Source: UBA10906 sp049296695 (GTDB lineage Bacteria > Pseudomonadota > Gammaproteobacteria > Methylococcales > Methylomonadaceae). Taken from it: 64,000 nucleotides of DNA. The translations under genes and the position numbers were made by a program. Of this stretch, positions 1-8,204 are shown one piece after another. The notes beneath the pieces were generated by a model that searched no databases, was not told the DNA's origin, and worked only from the letters and a program-made list of their open reading frames with translations. The stretch lies in contig JBAQSX010000100.1 of NCBI GenBank assembly GCA_049296695.1, forward strand, positions 1-64,000. The letters run 5' to 3'. The number at the start of each line of letters is the position of its first letter. Within the stretch, counting starts at the first letter, position 1.

Positions 1-113
1 GGTAGTGCATCAAAAAAGTAGGTTAGTTAATATTAAACCTTTCGGAGTTCAAACCTAGGTTTGAACTCCAGCTAAAATGGCGTTTTGTTAAAACCTACTC
101 TTTTGAAGCACTA
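1..113. repeat. MITE-like element, copy 1
   Basis: The outer ends form imperfect inverted repeats of about 22 bp (tagtgcatcaaaaaagtagg against tagtgcttcaaaagagtagg). An internal palindrome is centred on aaacctaggttt near 58. The whole 113 bp recurs as an exact reverse complement at 38223-38335. The last three bases (cta at 111-113) are the stop codon of the rnfH gene, read on the minus strand. The left flank lies outside the window. No transposase is encoded, so any movement would depend on a transposase elsewhere. Confidence 0.85.
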
Positions 114-413
114 ACGTTTTTTTCTTGAATTGACGGGATTTATTTCAGCGCGGTGACGGCGAATCGCTTTAGGGTCATTGGCTAAAGGACGATAAATTTC
201 AATTCTATCTCCCGTTTGCACCTTATAATCTAAAGGTCGTAATACAGAAAAAATCCCCACATCTAGTGTATTTAAATCTAATGCAACTTGATTTAATAAA
301 CCCGATTGCTTAATAACTTGAACAATAGTAGAGCCTTGTTCAATATCTAAGGCAATAATAATTTGATTTTCAGATGTAGCATAAGCCACTTCAACTGCAA
401 TACTCTCAGACAT
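111..413 (-). CDS. rnfH: RnfH family ubiquitin-like protein
   Basis: This 100-residue protein matches the small RnfH/YfjF family (about 96 residues in E. coli). These proteins have a beta-grasp ubiquitin-like fold and are often encoded beside ratA and smpB. Visible family features are the N-terminal acidic strand region (ESIAVEVAYA), the central GIFSVLRPLDYKVQTGDRIE stretch and the basic tail ending NSRKKR. It starts 8 bases inside the 3' end of ratA, so the two are probably translationally coupled. Its biochemical role is not settled; the name comes from proximity to rnf genes in other species. The TAG stop is contributed by the inserted repeat at 1-113, so the original C-terminus may have differed slightly. 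Confidence 0.9.
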   Translation of the reverse strand: MSESIAVEVAYATSENQIIIALDIEQGSTIVQVIKQSGLLNQVALDLNTLDVGIFSVLRPLDYKVQTGDRIEIYRPLANDPKAIRRHRAEINPVNSRKKR

Positions 414-840
414 AAATACTTTTAGCTCGCTGGGTAAAAGAACTCACCATGGTATTTGAAATTTGATTAAATAACGCGCCAAAGGCTAAGCTGGTTAATT
501 TACCCGACATTTCAAATTCTAAATCTAAAGAAATTTTACTGGCATCTTCACGCAAAGGCATAAATCGCCATACACCTTCTAAATGTGAAAACGGGCCATT
601 TAATAGTGACATGCTAATACTGCCGCCATGGTCGATTTTATTACGCGTGGCAAAGGCTTTATGAAAACCATTTTTAGCAATCACTAATTCGGCTTCAATA
701 ATAGTATCGTCGCGTTTTAATATTCGACTACTACTGCACCATGTTAAAAACTGTGGATAAGCTTCAATATCATTGACTAAATCAAACATTTGTTTAGCGG
801 AGTATTTAACTAACGCGCTTTTTTGTACGACTGTGGTCAT
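406..840 (-). CDS. ratA: RatA-like START/Coq10 family protein
   Basis: This is a 144-residue protein of the polyketide cyclase/START superfamily, related to mitochondrial Coq10 and E. coli RatA. The E. coli protein was described as inhibiting 70S ribosome association; the Coq10 relatives bind ubiquinone. The N-terminus MTTVVQKSALVKYSA and the following MFDLVNDIEAYPQFLTWC are typical. A longer reading from 894 would add 18 hydrophobic residues unlike the family and overlap the preceding gene, so the ATG at 838-840 is preferred. It lies 1 base after the stop of the Na+ symporter and overlaps rnfH by 8 bases, giving a compact three-gene minus-strand unit. Confidence 0.9.
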   Translation of the reverse strand: MTTVVQKSALVKYSAKQMFDLVNDIEAYPQFLTWCSSSRILKRDDTIIEAELVIAKNGFHKAFATRNKIDHGGSISMSLLNGPFSHLEGVWRFMPLREDASKISLDLEFEMSGKLTSLAFGALFNQISNTMVSSFTQRAKSIYV

Positions 841-841
841 T

Positions 842-2200
842 CTACAATACTCCAACAGTATGTAAAAATACCAGAAATAAAGTAGCAGGCACAATATAAC
901 GCATTAAAGCTTGCCAAATTTTATAATACTGCTCAGGCAAGGCTAATTCGTCTTGACTGATATGTTGATATAAATACCAACCTGTAAAAACCGCAATACC
1001 AAAGCCACCAATGGGTAACATTAAATTAGCGGTTATATAATCAATAAAAGCAAAAAAGGTTAAACCAAAGAGTTTAAAATTAGCACCTGTATTAAATGAA
1101 AAGACTGTGCCTAAACCAATTAACCAAGTAACAAGACCTGCATAAATACACGCTTGTTTGCGTTCAAGGTTTTTATTTTCAATTAAATAAGCCACCGCAG
1201 GTTCAATTAAAGCAATTGATGAAGTTAATGCGGCAAATACTAACATTACAAAAAAGAATACCCCAAATAACCAACCGCCTGTCATATTACCAAAAGCAAT
1301 CGGTAAGGTTTCAAAGACTAAACCCGGGCCTGAGGCGGGATGCAAGCCGTGCATAAAAACTAAGGGGAAAATGGCAATACCTGCCAATAAGGCAATTACA
1401 GTATCGGCTACTGCAATCCATACTGAGGTTTGCATAATAGAAACGTTTTTAGGTAAATACGCGCCATAAATCATAATCGTGCCACAGCTTAAACCTAAAC
1501 TAAAAAAGGCTTGTCCCATTGCTGTTAATATCATTCTTCCGCTGATTTTGCTAAAGTCGGGGGTAAATAAAAAGTCTAAGCCTTGTTGATAATAAGAAGT
1601 GGTCATGGCATAACCAACTAAAAATAACATTAAAACAAATAATAATGGCATAAATAATAAAGCGAATTTTTCTAAACCTTTATTAACGCCGCGCTCAACA
1701 ATTAACATAGTCACTAACATAAATGCCGTATGCCAAAAAGCGAGTTTAATGGGACTGCCGACAAAATCACTAAATAAGGTTTTAGTGGCTTGCGCGTCTG
1801 CACCAAAGAAACTGCCAAAAAAAGCTTTTAAGGTATAAGCACTCGCCCAACCTGCAATCACGCTGTAATAAGACAGAATTAATAAACCCGCCAATACCCC
1901 AAGCCAGCCTAAATAACGCCAATAGGGATGGGCATTCACCTCGCTGGTTAATTGCCGCATGGTTTCAATGGGGTTGCGTCCGACGCGCCGCCCTAGCAGG
2001 GTCTCTGCCATCATTAAGGGAATACCAATTAACGCCACGCACAGCAGGTAAATGAGTACAAACGCGCCGCCGCCGTTTTCACCTGTAATATAGGGAAACT
2101 TCCAAATATTACCCAAACCCACCGCTGAGCCTGTAGCCGCTAAAATAAACGCTAAACGCGAAGACCATTGATTACGCGCTATTGTTTTAGTATCCGTCAT
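842..2200 (-). CDS. NSS family sodium-dependent transporter
   Basis: A 452-residue polytopic membrane protein of the neurotransmitter:sodium symporter family (LeuT fold). The first helix carries the signature GSAVGLGNIWKFPY at residues 24-37, where family members bind Na+ and substrate, followed by GENGGGAFVLIYL. Hydrophobic segments suggest 11-12 membrane helices and the length fits bacterial members. The substrate, probably an amino acid or related amine, cannot be read from sequence. It sits between ratA and the divergent smpB, where ratA and smpB are usually direct neighbours, so it looks like an insertion into a conserved locus. It is probably co-transcribed with ratA and rnfH. Confidence 0.9.
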   Translation of the reverse strand: MTDTKTIARNQWSSRLAFILAATGSAVGLGNIWKFPYITGENGGGAFVLIYLLCVALIGIPLMMAETLLGRRVGRNPIETMRQLTSEVNAHPYWRYLGWLGVLAGLLILSYYSVIAGWASAYTLKAFFGSFFGADAQATKTLFSDFVGSPIKLAFWHTAFMLVTMLIVERGVNKGLEKFALLFMPLLFVLMLFLVGYAMTTSYYQQGLDFLFTPDFSKISGRMILTAMGQAFFSLGLSCGTIMIYGAYLPKNVSIMQTSVWIAVADTVIALLAGIAIFPLVFMHGLHPASGPGLVFETLPIAFGNMTGGWLFGVFFFVMLVFAALTSSIALIEPAVAYLIENKNLERKQACIYAGLVTWLIGLGTVFSFNTGANFKLFGLTFFAFIDYITANLMLPIGGFGIAVFTGWYLYQHISQDELALPEQYYKIWQALMRYIVPATLFLVFLHTVGVL

Positions 2201-2335
2201 AATGTAAAACCTATAGTGATGATGAAACCGCTAAATGCGGTATTTATGAGCTTTAATAAAAGACTTGCCCACGCAAGCTTAATAATTCAGTAAAATAACA
2301 AAAATAATCCCTTACGTCAGTTTAAAAATCAAACT

Positions 2336-2821
2336 ATGTCCGATAAAAAATCTAAAAAAAGTAAATCCGCTGGCAATAGCACCATTGCCGTTAATCGCCA
2401 AGCCACGCATGAGTATTTTATTGAAGAACGCTTTGAAGCGGGCATGGTATTACAAGGCTGGGAAGTGAAAAGCCTGCGCTCAGGTAAAGTCCAGCTTAAA
2501 GAAAGTTATGTGATTTTGAAAAATGGTGAGGCGTGGCTGTCACGGGCGCATATTTCAGCTTTATTATCCGCCTCAACCCATGTGAATCCTGACGCGATAC
2601 GCAATAAAAAATTACTGCTCAATCGTCATGAAATCAATAAACTCATCGGTGCAGTCGAGCGCAAAGGTTATACCATTGTACCGCTGTCGATGTATTGGAA
2701 AGCGGGTCGGGCTAAAATTGAAATCGGTCTTGCCAAGGGTAAGCAATTACACGACAAACGCGCCACTGCCAAAGACCAAGATTGGCAACGTGAACGGGCG
2801 CGGATTATGAAAAAAGGCTAA
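2336..2821 (+). CDS. smpB: SsrA-binding protein SmpB
   Basis: This 161-residue protein is the tmRNA-binding partner needed for trans-translation, the rescue of ribosomes stalled on broken mRNA. The family core is clear: AVNRQATHEYFIEERFEAG, then GWEVKSLRSGKVQLKESYV, the RHEINKL segment, and the C-terminal KGKQLHDKRATAKDQDW tail that enters the decoding centre. A lysine/serine-rich N-terminal leader precedes the core, as in other proteobacteria. It is transcribed divergently from the symporter-ratA-rnfH unit, with 135 bp between for both promoters. Length and motifs are complete. Confidence 0.97.
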   Translation: MSDKKSKKSKSAGNSTIAVNRQATHEYFIEERFEAGMVLQGWEVKSLRSGKVQLKESYVILKNGEAWLSRAHISALLSASTHVNPDAIRNKKLLLNRHEINKLIGAVERKGYTIVPLSMYWKAGRAKIEIGLAKGKQLHDKRATAKDQDWQRERARIMKKG

Positions 2822-2826
2822 TTTCA

Positions 2827-2885
2827 GGAGGTCAAGCTTTGCTTGATTTTAATTTCACTAGAGGGTCAGGCAAAGCCTGACCTCC
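2827..2885. repeat. Palindromic repeat, ggaggtcaggc family
   Basis: Two arms (ggaggtcaagctttgcttg and caggcaaagcctgacctcc) flank a short AT spacer, with ggaggtca/tgacctcc as outer ends. Related copies lie at 21818-21862, 46159-46179 and 49488-49509. It fills the gap between smpB and the hopJ-like gene and could form a hairpin in either transcript. Confidence 0.75.
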
Positions 2886-2901
2886 ACAACACTTATTAAT
2901 T

Positions 2902-3246
2902 ATGACATTACACGACTTTTTAAATCAATTAACGACTAATCCACAATCTATTAGTTTTAACGATACTATGGCAATTATTGCTGAAAACTATCAGTATCAA
3001 CCCAGCGAATTTACTAATGGGGATTTAACCAGTGCCGCTGGTATTAATGAAGGCTCTTGCAAAATTTTTGCCTTTGCGAAATCACAGCAATTAAATGAAA
3101 CCCAAACTTTGCAATTATTTGGTGATTATTATCGCGTGGATGTTTTAAATGAACCTAATGGCACAGGTCATCAAAATATTAGAAACTTTATGCAAACAGG
3201 TTGGGCGGGAATTCAATTTAATGGTGTAGCGTTAATTGCTAATTAA
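2902..3246 (+). CDS. HopJ type III effector family protein
   Basis: A 114-residue protein matching the small HopJ family. The family is named after a Pseudomonas syringae effector but is widespread in free-living gammaproteobacteria that lack type III secretion. Recognisable segments are FNDTMAIIAENYQYQPSEF, NGDLTSAAGINEGSCKIFAFA and NIRNFMQTGWAGIQF. No signal peptide or membrane segment is seen, so it is probably cytoplasmic. It follows smpB on the same strand but a palindromic repeat intervenes. The function in non-pathogens is unknown, and the effector label should not be read as evidence of virulence. Confidence 0.85.
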   Translation: MTLHDFLNQLTTNPQSISFNDTMAIIAENYQYQPSEFTNGDLTSAAGINEGSCKIFAFAKSQQLNETQTLQLFGDYYRVDVLNEPNGTGHQNIRNFMQTGWAGIQFNGVALIAN

Positions 3247-3286
3247 TAATAAATGCTGTAGAGACGTTGCGCGGCACTCTATTTAA

Positions 3287-3515
3287 TAACTTAAGTTACG
3301 CAGTGCAGGAGTTCAAAGCTTGCTTTGTGACATAAAACAACAAAGTACAAAGCAAGCTTTGGACTCCTCTATTATTGATTCAAGAATCTAATGCTGAGAT
3401 TAAAAAAGCGTATTGTGGGCGCGAATTCATTCGCGCAACTTATTAACAAACAGCGCGAATTTGTCGCGCCCACTCCCATAATACCCTTTTTATTATCTTT
3501 GCGTAACTTGCGTTA
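3287..3515. repeat. MITE-like element with taacttaagttacgca ends
   Basis: The left end taacttaagttacgca (3287-3302) and the right end tgcgtaacttgcgtta (3500-3515) are near-perfect inverted repeats. Inside lie two further palindromes: one around aaagcttgcttt/aaagcaagcttt (about 3308-3365) and one around gtgggcgcgaatt/aatttgtcgcgcccac (about 3416-3473). The same end sequence recurs at 15062-15258 (perfect), singly at 25850-25865, and in degraded form near 5659. It occupies most of the gap between the convergent hopJ-like and GTPase genes. Confidence 0.75.
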
Positions 3516-3536
3516 ATTTTTTGGAAAACTTTTAAT

Positions 3537-4133
3537 TTACTTAGCGGTATTACGACGTATTATTTCCAATACTAATTTTTCCACAATACGAATAACTTGA
3601 TGTTTTTCTCTAGCATCAAGACGCACTACGGGTAAATGAAAACCATATTCTTTAGCATATTGATGATATTCCACTAAATGGGTATTGGTCTCGTTATCAT
3701 CATAATGGGTTACGGCTAATATAGTAGGATGTTTTTTTAAAAACTCATGATGAAAATGCAGAAAATAATCTAATTCCAATAATGGGTTTTCATGACCATT
3801 ATCAATCATCACTATCATTCCCGCCGCGCCTTTACACAATAAGTTTGCCATAAAATCGAAACGTCGTTGCCCAGGTGTGCCATAAATATGCAGTTTAGTA
3901 TTATGTAAATGCAAAATACCATATTCCATAGCTACTGTGGTTTCAGGTTTTCGGTGTAAAGCATCTTTTTCTGTCGCTTTAGCCTCTGTACCAATAACGG
4001 GTATTTCGCTAATCGCTCTAATACTGGTGGTTTTTCCTGAACCTACATTACCAACAAAAACAAGCTTGAGTTCTTTTTTTTCTTGAGCCGCTGTGTTGTT
4101 TTCTACGCGTGTTGAATGACTGCTAGTTAACAT
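3537..4133 (-). CDS. Small Ras-like GTPase (COG2229/MglA-related)
   Basis: This 198-residue P-loop GTPase has GNVGSGKTT at residues 28-36 (G1), GTPGQRRF from residue 85 (G3, with Thr-Pro as in the bacterial Arf/MglA-like group) and THYD at 142-145 (G4, a variant of NKxD). Such proteins are commonly encoded beside roadblock or response-regulator genes and act as switches in polarity and motility. Here two PilZ genes follow on the same strand. I infer a link to surface or motility signalling, but no effector is visible. The preceding gap is AT-rich, and a repeat element separates it from the convergent hopJ-like gene. Confidence 0.8.
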   Translation of the reverse strand: MLTSSHSTRVENNTAAQEKKELKLVFVGNVGSGKTTSIRAISEIPVIGTEAKATEKDALHRKPETTVAMEYGILHLHNTKLHIYGTPGQRRFDFMANLLCKGAAGMIVMIDNGHENPLLELDYFLHFHHEFLKKHPTILAVTHYDDNETNTHLVEYHQYAKEYGFHLPVVRLDAREKHQVIRIVEKLVLEIIRRNTAK

Positions 4134-4282
4134 AGTAGTTGATGATTATTATTTTAGTTATAAACTGAATAGCCGCTGTTGTTAATAGTGACATATCATC
4201 ATTAGTAGTATTAGCTCTGCAATTTATATAACTAATAGCTATTACTGCCATTTCTAACGATGGGTTGCAATGAGACAAACTT

Positions 4283-4729
4283 TTATATTACATAATACGC
4301 TGGACTCGAGGATTCTCTGGAAATTTCTATAGTATCAGCAAAACTTAAAGTCTGACCTATTTTTTCAAGTAATTGTCTATTGGCGGTATCAATAAAGTGA
4401 AATCGACAACCAACACAATACATTTTGGGATTAATATTATATTTTAACCATAGCGTTTCTATTTGTGCATAAATAGCGACTTGCTCATCTGTAAAATTAT
4501 TTTTTATAATAATCGCCCTTATGATATTTTGGGCAAAGGGACGAGGACTAATAAACATCAATCCTTCTGAAGAAAAATCACTTAAATAACCTAATAATTC
4601 ATGATTATGCGCATCGATAATATCTAAGTATTGATAAAGATAAACGCGTCGCGCCTCTCTAGGGATTAATAATTGCTGGCTATCTTTACTTAGTTGTTGT
4701 TTATTTAAGCATTGTGTTTTTGATTTCAT
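4283..4729 (-). CDS. PilZ domain protein, paralogue 1
   Basis: A 148-residue protein with a PilZ-type signature: the arginine cluster REARR at residues 24-28, followed by DFSSEG at 51-56, matching the R-x3-R and (D/N)-x-S-x-x-G motifs that bind cyclic di-GMP. There is no signal peptide or membrane helix, so it is probably a cytosolic c-di-GMP receptor. It is clearly paralogous to the next gene at 5045-5494 (shared core YLDIIDAHNHELLGYLSDFS). The N-terminal 20 residues are polar and divergent between the two. The paralogues are separated by about 315 bp in which I see no gene. Confidence 0.8.
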   Translation of the reverse strand: MKSKTQCLNKQQLSKDSQQLLIPREARRVYLYQYLDIIDAHNHELLGYLSDFSSEGLMFISPRPFAQNIIRAIIIKNNFTDEQVAIYAQIETLWLKYNINPKMYCVGCRFHFIDTANRQLLEKIGQTLSFADTIEISRESSSPAYYVI

Positions 4730-5044
4730 TGGTATCGCCTCTAAGTAAAGTATTTTTATGCTATTAATAACGTGATAGTATAAAAATAATGCTAACGGTG
4801 ATTGGTAAATCTACCGCTATGCAATTAAGCGTCTCTTTTTAGATGGTAGTCATAATTATAGAAATGAATTTATTTACTTTTATGTATGGGTAATAAATTT
4901 TAACTATAATTAATCTGAATTGAGAGATAAGGTAGTGTATGTCGATGCGTTAAGTATTCAATCAAATAAAAAGAGTCGCGCACAAAATTATGATTAGGTA
5001 TGCCGCTAAAATGCTTAATTATTTATAAGCCCATTTTTTTGATG
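4730..5044. other. AT-rich spacer between the two PilZ genes
   Basis: No coding potential or repeat-family member was recognised in these 315 bases. They probably hold the promoter of the downstream PilZ gene (4283-4729). Confidence 0.5.
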
Positions 5045-5494
5045 TCAATACTGTTTTACTTTAGCTATTTCTATCTCTTCGGGAAAACTTAGCGTATTAC
5101 CTATATGTTCAAGTAATTTGCGATTATAGGCATCAATACCGTGAAATCGACAGCCAATACAGTGCATGCTTGGGTTAATATTGGGTTTAACCCAGAGGGT
5201 TTCTATTTTTGCATGAACTCTAATGGCTTGTTCTACAAAATTGTTGTTAATACAAATCGTTTTTAATGATTGCCTAGCAATGGGATGGTGGCTAATAAAC
5301 ATTAAACCTGTCGTGGAAAAATCACTTAAATAGCCTAATAATTCATTATTATGGCTATCAATAACATCTAAGTACTGATGTAAATAGACGCGTCGAAAAC
5401 GGCGCGACATCAATTGATGTTTATCGAGTTTGAGGTGTTGTTTTTGTTCAGTTTCACTTCCTTGTCCTACTCGGTATTGGGGCTTTGCTGTCAT
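5045..5494 (-). CDS. PilZ domain protein, paralogue 2
   Basis: A 149-residue protein with RRFRR at residues 31-35 and DFSTTG at 58-63, the two halves of the PilZ c-di-GMP-binding signature. It aligns along its whole length with the 4283-4729 product, differing most at the termini, so the pair arose by local duplication. No transmembrane segments are visible. A start with a nearby purine-rich stretch (gagaaaggtc) supports the annotated ATG. A role as a diffusible c-di-GMP effector is inferred from the domain; the target is unknown. The GTPase encoded downstream may belong to the same signalling group. Confidence 0.8.
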   Translation of the reverse strand: MTAKPQYRVGQGSETEQKQHLKLDKHQLMSRRFRRVYLHQYLDVIDSHNNELLGYLSDFSTTGLMFISHHPIARQSLKTICINNNFVEQAIRVHAKIETLWVKPNINPSMHCIGCRFHGIDAYNRKLLEHIGNTLSFPEEIEIAKVKQY

Positions 5495-5591
5495 GACCTT
5501 TCTCTCAAGTGAATGTGTGGCTGTTTTCAGTCTAAAAAATAAATACTTACCTTGTTTAATTTACGCAAAGGATTAACAAGAACAGGCGTTG

Positions 5592-5666
5592 AAGAGCTTT
5601 AGCTATTCACGATAGTGGGTAGCTAAAGCTCTTGGATTCGAGCTTATTTAATTTTTCTGCGTAACT
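5592..5666. repeat. Palindrome with gctttagct arms next to a degraded tgcgtaacttcagtta end
   Basis: The arms aagagctttagct and agctaaagctctt (5592-5633) form a hairpin. They resemble the gctttagct palindromes at 17345-17407 and 21771-21790. Downstream, tgcgtaacttcagtta (5659-5674) looks like one end of the taactcaagttacgca element family and runs into the 3' end of the SPOR gene, including its TGA stop at 5667-5669. Confidence 0.55.
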
Positions 5667-6254
5667 TCAGTTACCTACTTCAGTGACAACAACATCAATG
5701 CCGTTTTGGCGCAGTCGGGTGCGCAAGGTACTGACACTGCTCATTTGTGTGTAAGGCCCTAATTTGACCCGATACCAAGTGACATTGCCCACTTTGGCTT
5801 TCTGCACGGTGGTTTCAATGCCCATAGTGGCGAGTTTCGCGCCCAGTTGTTCAGCTTCACTTGCGGTTTTAAATGAGCCAGCCTGCATGGTGTAATGTTT
5901 AGTATTAACCTTGCCTATTGCCTCTTCACGCGCTCGCGTTTTGATTTCATAATCAGGAACGACTATGTCTCTTTCGGGCAAAATGGTATAAAAATCAAAC
6001 TGTGGCCCTGTCGGTTCGGCTGCTTTCATTTCGAGTGGCTTATTGGTTTTTACACTCTCAGGGTTAGTAACATTTACCTCTGCGGGTGGCGGATGTTTTT
6101 TTAGACGCGAATTAATCGCGACCAAAATCACCACAACCACCGCCATGATTGCTCCACTCACTAGCATTGATTTGACTAAACCCCGCGCCAGTTTTTTTCG
6201 GGGCGGTGGTTTTTTGTCTCTACCTTGAACACGGTATTTATAGTCTTTTGCCAT
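5667..6254 (-). CDS. SPOR domain cell-division protein, FtsN-like
   Basis: A 195-residue bitopic inner-membrane protein. It has a basic cytoplasmic N-terminus, one membrane helix at about residues 29-47, a proline-rich periplasmic linker and a C-terminal SPOR domain (about 120-194, from YTMQAGSFKTASEAEQLGAKL). SPOR domains bind glycan strands stripped of stem peptides at the division septum. Position directly after argS is typical for FtsN-like proteins in gammaproteobacteria. Its ATG overlaps the argS stop codon in the form TAATG, so translation is likely coupled. The final codons lie in a sequence resembling a repeat-element end. Confidence 0.85.
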   Translation of the reverse strand: MAKDYKYRVQGRDKKPPPRKKLARGLVKSMLVSGAIMAVVVVILVAINSRLKKHPPPAEVNVTNPESVKTNKPLEMKAAEPTGPQFDFYTILPERDIVVPDYEIKTRAREEAIGKVNTKHYTMQAGSFKTASEAEQLGAKLATMGIETTVQKAKVGNVTWYRVKLGPYTQMSSVSTLRTRLRQNGIDVVVTEVGN

Positions 6255-8014
6255 TACATCATTTCAGGCGCATTAATTGTCAATAAGTTCAAGCCATTAG
6301 CTAAGACTTGTTTGACTGCACAAATTAAATTTAAACGGGCATTACGCAACTGCGGCTCGTCAACCAAGAACGGATGCGCGTTGTAATAAGTATGAAACTC
6401 GTGCGCTAAATCGCGTAAATACTGAATAATTTGATGCGGTTCGTGTTGCTCTGCGGCGCGTTGCAACATTTCTGCATAGCGTGCTAAAGTCGCCACTAAA
6501 TGCAGTTCATGGCTTTCGCTTAATAGTTTCACGCCAGCTGTACCTAAAGCTATATCTCTGACTAAACCTTTTTCATCCAATTGGCGTAACACACTGCAAA
6601 TCCGAGCGTGAGCATACTGCACATAAAACACAGGATTCTCATTGGTTTTTGAGGTGGCTAATTTTAAATCAAAATCAATGTGTTGATCAGAGCGACGCAT
6701 CACATAAAAGAATCTGGCGGCATCTTTGCCCACTTCATCACGCAATTGCCGCAAGGTGACAAACTCACCTGAACGGGTCGACATTTGGATTTTTTCTTCA
6801 CCGCGATACAAAGTCGCAAACTGCACCAGCAATACTTTTAATTTGCTTTCATCCGCACCTAAGGCTTTTATAGCGGCGCGAACGCGTGGAATATAACCGT
6901 GATGATCCGCGCCCCAAATATCAATAATTTGATCAAAGCCACGTTCTAATTTATTGAAATGATAGGCAATATCGGAGGCAAAATAAGTATATAAACCATT
7001 TTCACGAATCACTACGCGGTCTTTTTCATCACCCAAAGCACTTGAGGCAAACCACACTGCGCCATTTTGTTCATATAAATGCCCACCTTGACGCAAACGA
7101 TCTAAGGCTTTTTCGACTGACCCATCATCCATTAATTGCCGTTCAGAAAACCATTGCTCAAAAGTTACGCCAAATTCTTGCAAATCGTCTTTAATATCAT
7201 CGAGTATGGTTTTTAAGCCAATATCAAAAAAATCTCTGTATAAAGAAGAACCTAACAAGGTTTTAGTGCGGGCAATTAAGGCATCAATATGAATTTCTTT
7301 ATCGCCACCTTGGGGTTCGTCTAAAGGAATCGCTTCAAACACTAATTCGGCAGGTCTGCGATAATCATTGTTATCATGACTGTGAATGTTTGCGGCAATA
7401 GTGCGTACATAATCGCCCCGATAGCCATTGCTTGGAAATTCAATGGTTTCACCACAGGCTTCTAAATAACGTAACCAAATACTAGTCGCCAAAATATCCA
7501 TTTGCCGACCTGCATCATTAACGTAATACTCGCGCTGTACTTCAAAACCCACCGCTTGCAATAAATCCGCTAACACAGAACCATACGCCGCGCCTCTACC
7601 ATGCCCCACATGCAACGGGCCTGTGGGATTCGCGGAGACAAATTCAACTTGTACTTTTTTACCCGCACCCACGGTGCTTAAGCCAAAGTTCGCGCCTTGT
7701 TGATGAATTTGCGCAATCACGGCATATTGAAAATCAGGATTAACGAAAAAATTGATAAAGCCAGCCCCTGCCAATTCAACTTGGGTGATTGCCTCGTGGG
7801 CGGGCAAAGCGTCAATAATGTGCTGGGCTAAAACACGCGGCGGTGTTTTCGTAGGCTTGGCAAGTAATAAGGCTAAATTAGAAGCAAAATCGCCGTGTTG
7901 ACTATCACGGCTGCGTTCAATAATGATGGCAGGCGCGAGTTCTGGTGCGAGAACACCAGTGGATTTTAAGGTGCTGAGGGCATTTAAAAGAAGTGTTTCT
8001 ATCGTTTGTTTCAT
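6254..8014 (-). CDS. argS: Arginyl-tRNA synthetase
   Basis: This 586-residue class I synthetase charges tRNA-Arg. The HIGH-type motif is HVGHGRG at about residue 135, after the family stretch VEFVSANPTGPL. The KMSKS equivalent is the variant IQMSTRSGEFVTL, typical of ArgRS, which usually lacks the canonical second lysine. The N-terminal ArgRS additional domain (residues 1-90) and the C-terminal DALR anticodon-binding domain (YVQYAHARICSVLRQL onward) are both present. Length is normal (577 in E. coli). It ends one base into the SPOR gene, forming a two-gene operon. Confidence 0.97.
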   Translation of the reverse strand: MKQTIETLLLNALSTLKSTGVLAPELAPAIIIERSRDSQHGDFASNLALLLAKPTKTPPRVLAQHIIDALPAHEAITQVELAGAGFINFFVNPDFQYAVIAQIHQQGANFGLSTVGAGKKVQVEFVSANPTGPLHVGHGRGAAYGSVLADLLQAVGFEVQREYYVNDAGRQMDILATSIWLRYLEACGETIEFPSNGYRGDYVRTIAANIHSHDNNDYRRPAELVFEAIPLDEPQGGDKEIHIDALIARTKTLLGSSLYRDFFDIGLKTILDDIKDDLQEFGVTFEQWFSERQLMDDGSVEKALDRLRQGGHLYEQNGAVWFASSALGDEKDRVVIRENGLYTYFASDIAYHFNKLERGFDQIIDIWGADHHGYIPRVRAAIKALGADESKLKVLLVQFATLYRGEEKIQMSTRSGEFVTLRQLRDEVGKDAARFFYVMRRSDQHIDFDLKLATSKTNENPVFYVQYAHARICSVLRQLDEKGLVRDIALGTAGVKLLSESHELHLVATLARYAEMLQRAAEQHEPHQIIQYLRDLAHEFHTYYNAHPFLVDEPQLRNARLNLICAVKQVLANGLNLLTINAPEMM

Positions 8015-8204
8015 GAAGTTACTGCGTTGAGAGTCAAATAATTAGATGGTTCATTATCGCTTAAAGACCATTTTTTATCCATTGAAACAAGTGCTTTAGA
8101 TTCTTAGCGTAAAAAACGAGGGACTTTTATTTTTAAGCAATTGTAGAGGCGGTATTAGAAACGACCTCTACATATTACCGTTATTGCGCAATATAAAAAT
8201 ACGA

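Noticed and set aside
2628..2810. Open frame inside smpB in another frame
   Set aside because: It is wholly contained in a well-supported gene and has no independent signals.
2902..3246. Type III secretion effector
   Set aside because: The HopJ-family name is historical; no secretion genes or N-terminal secretion features are visible.
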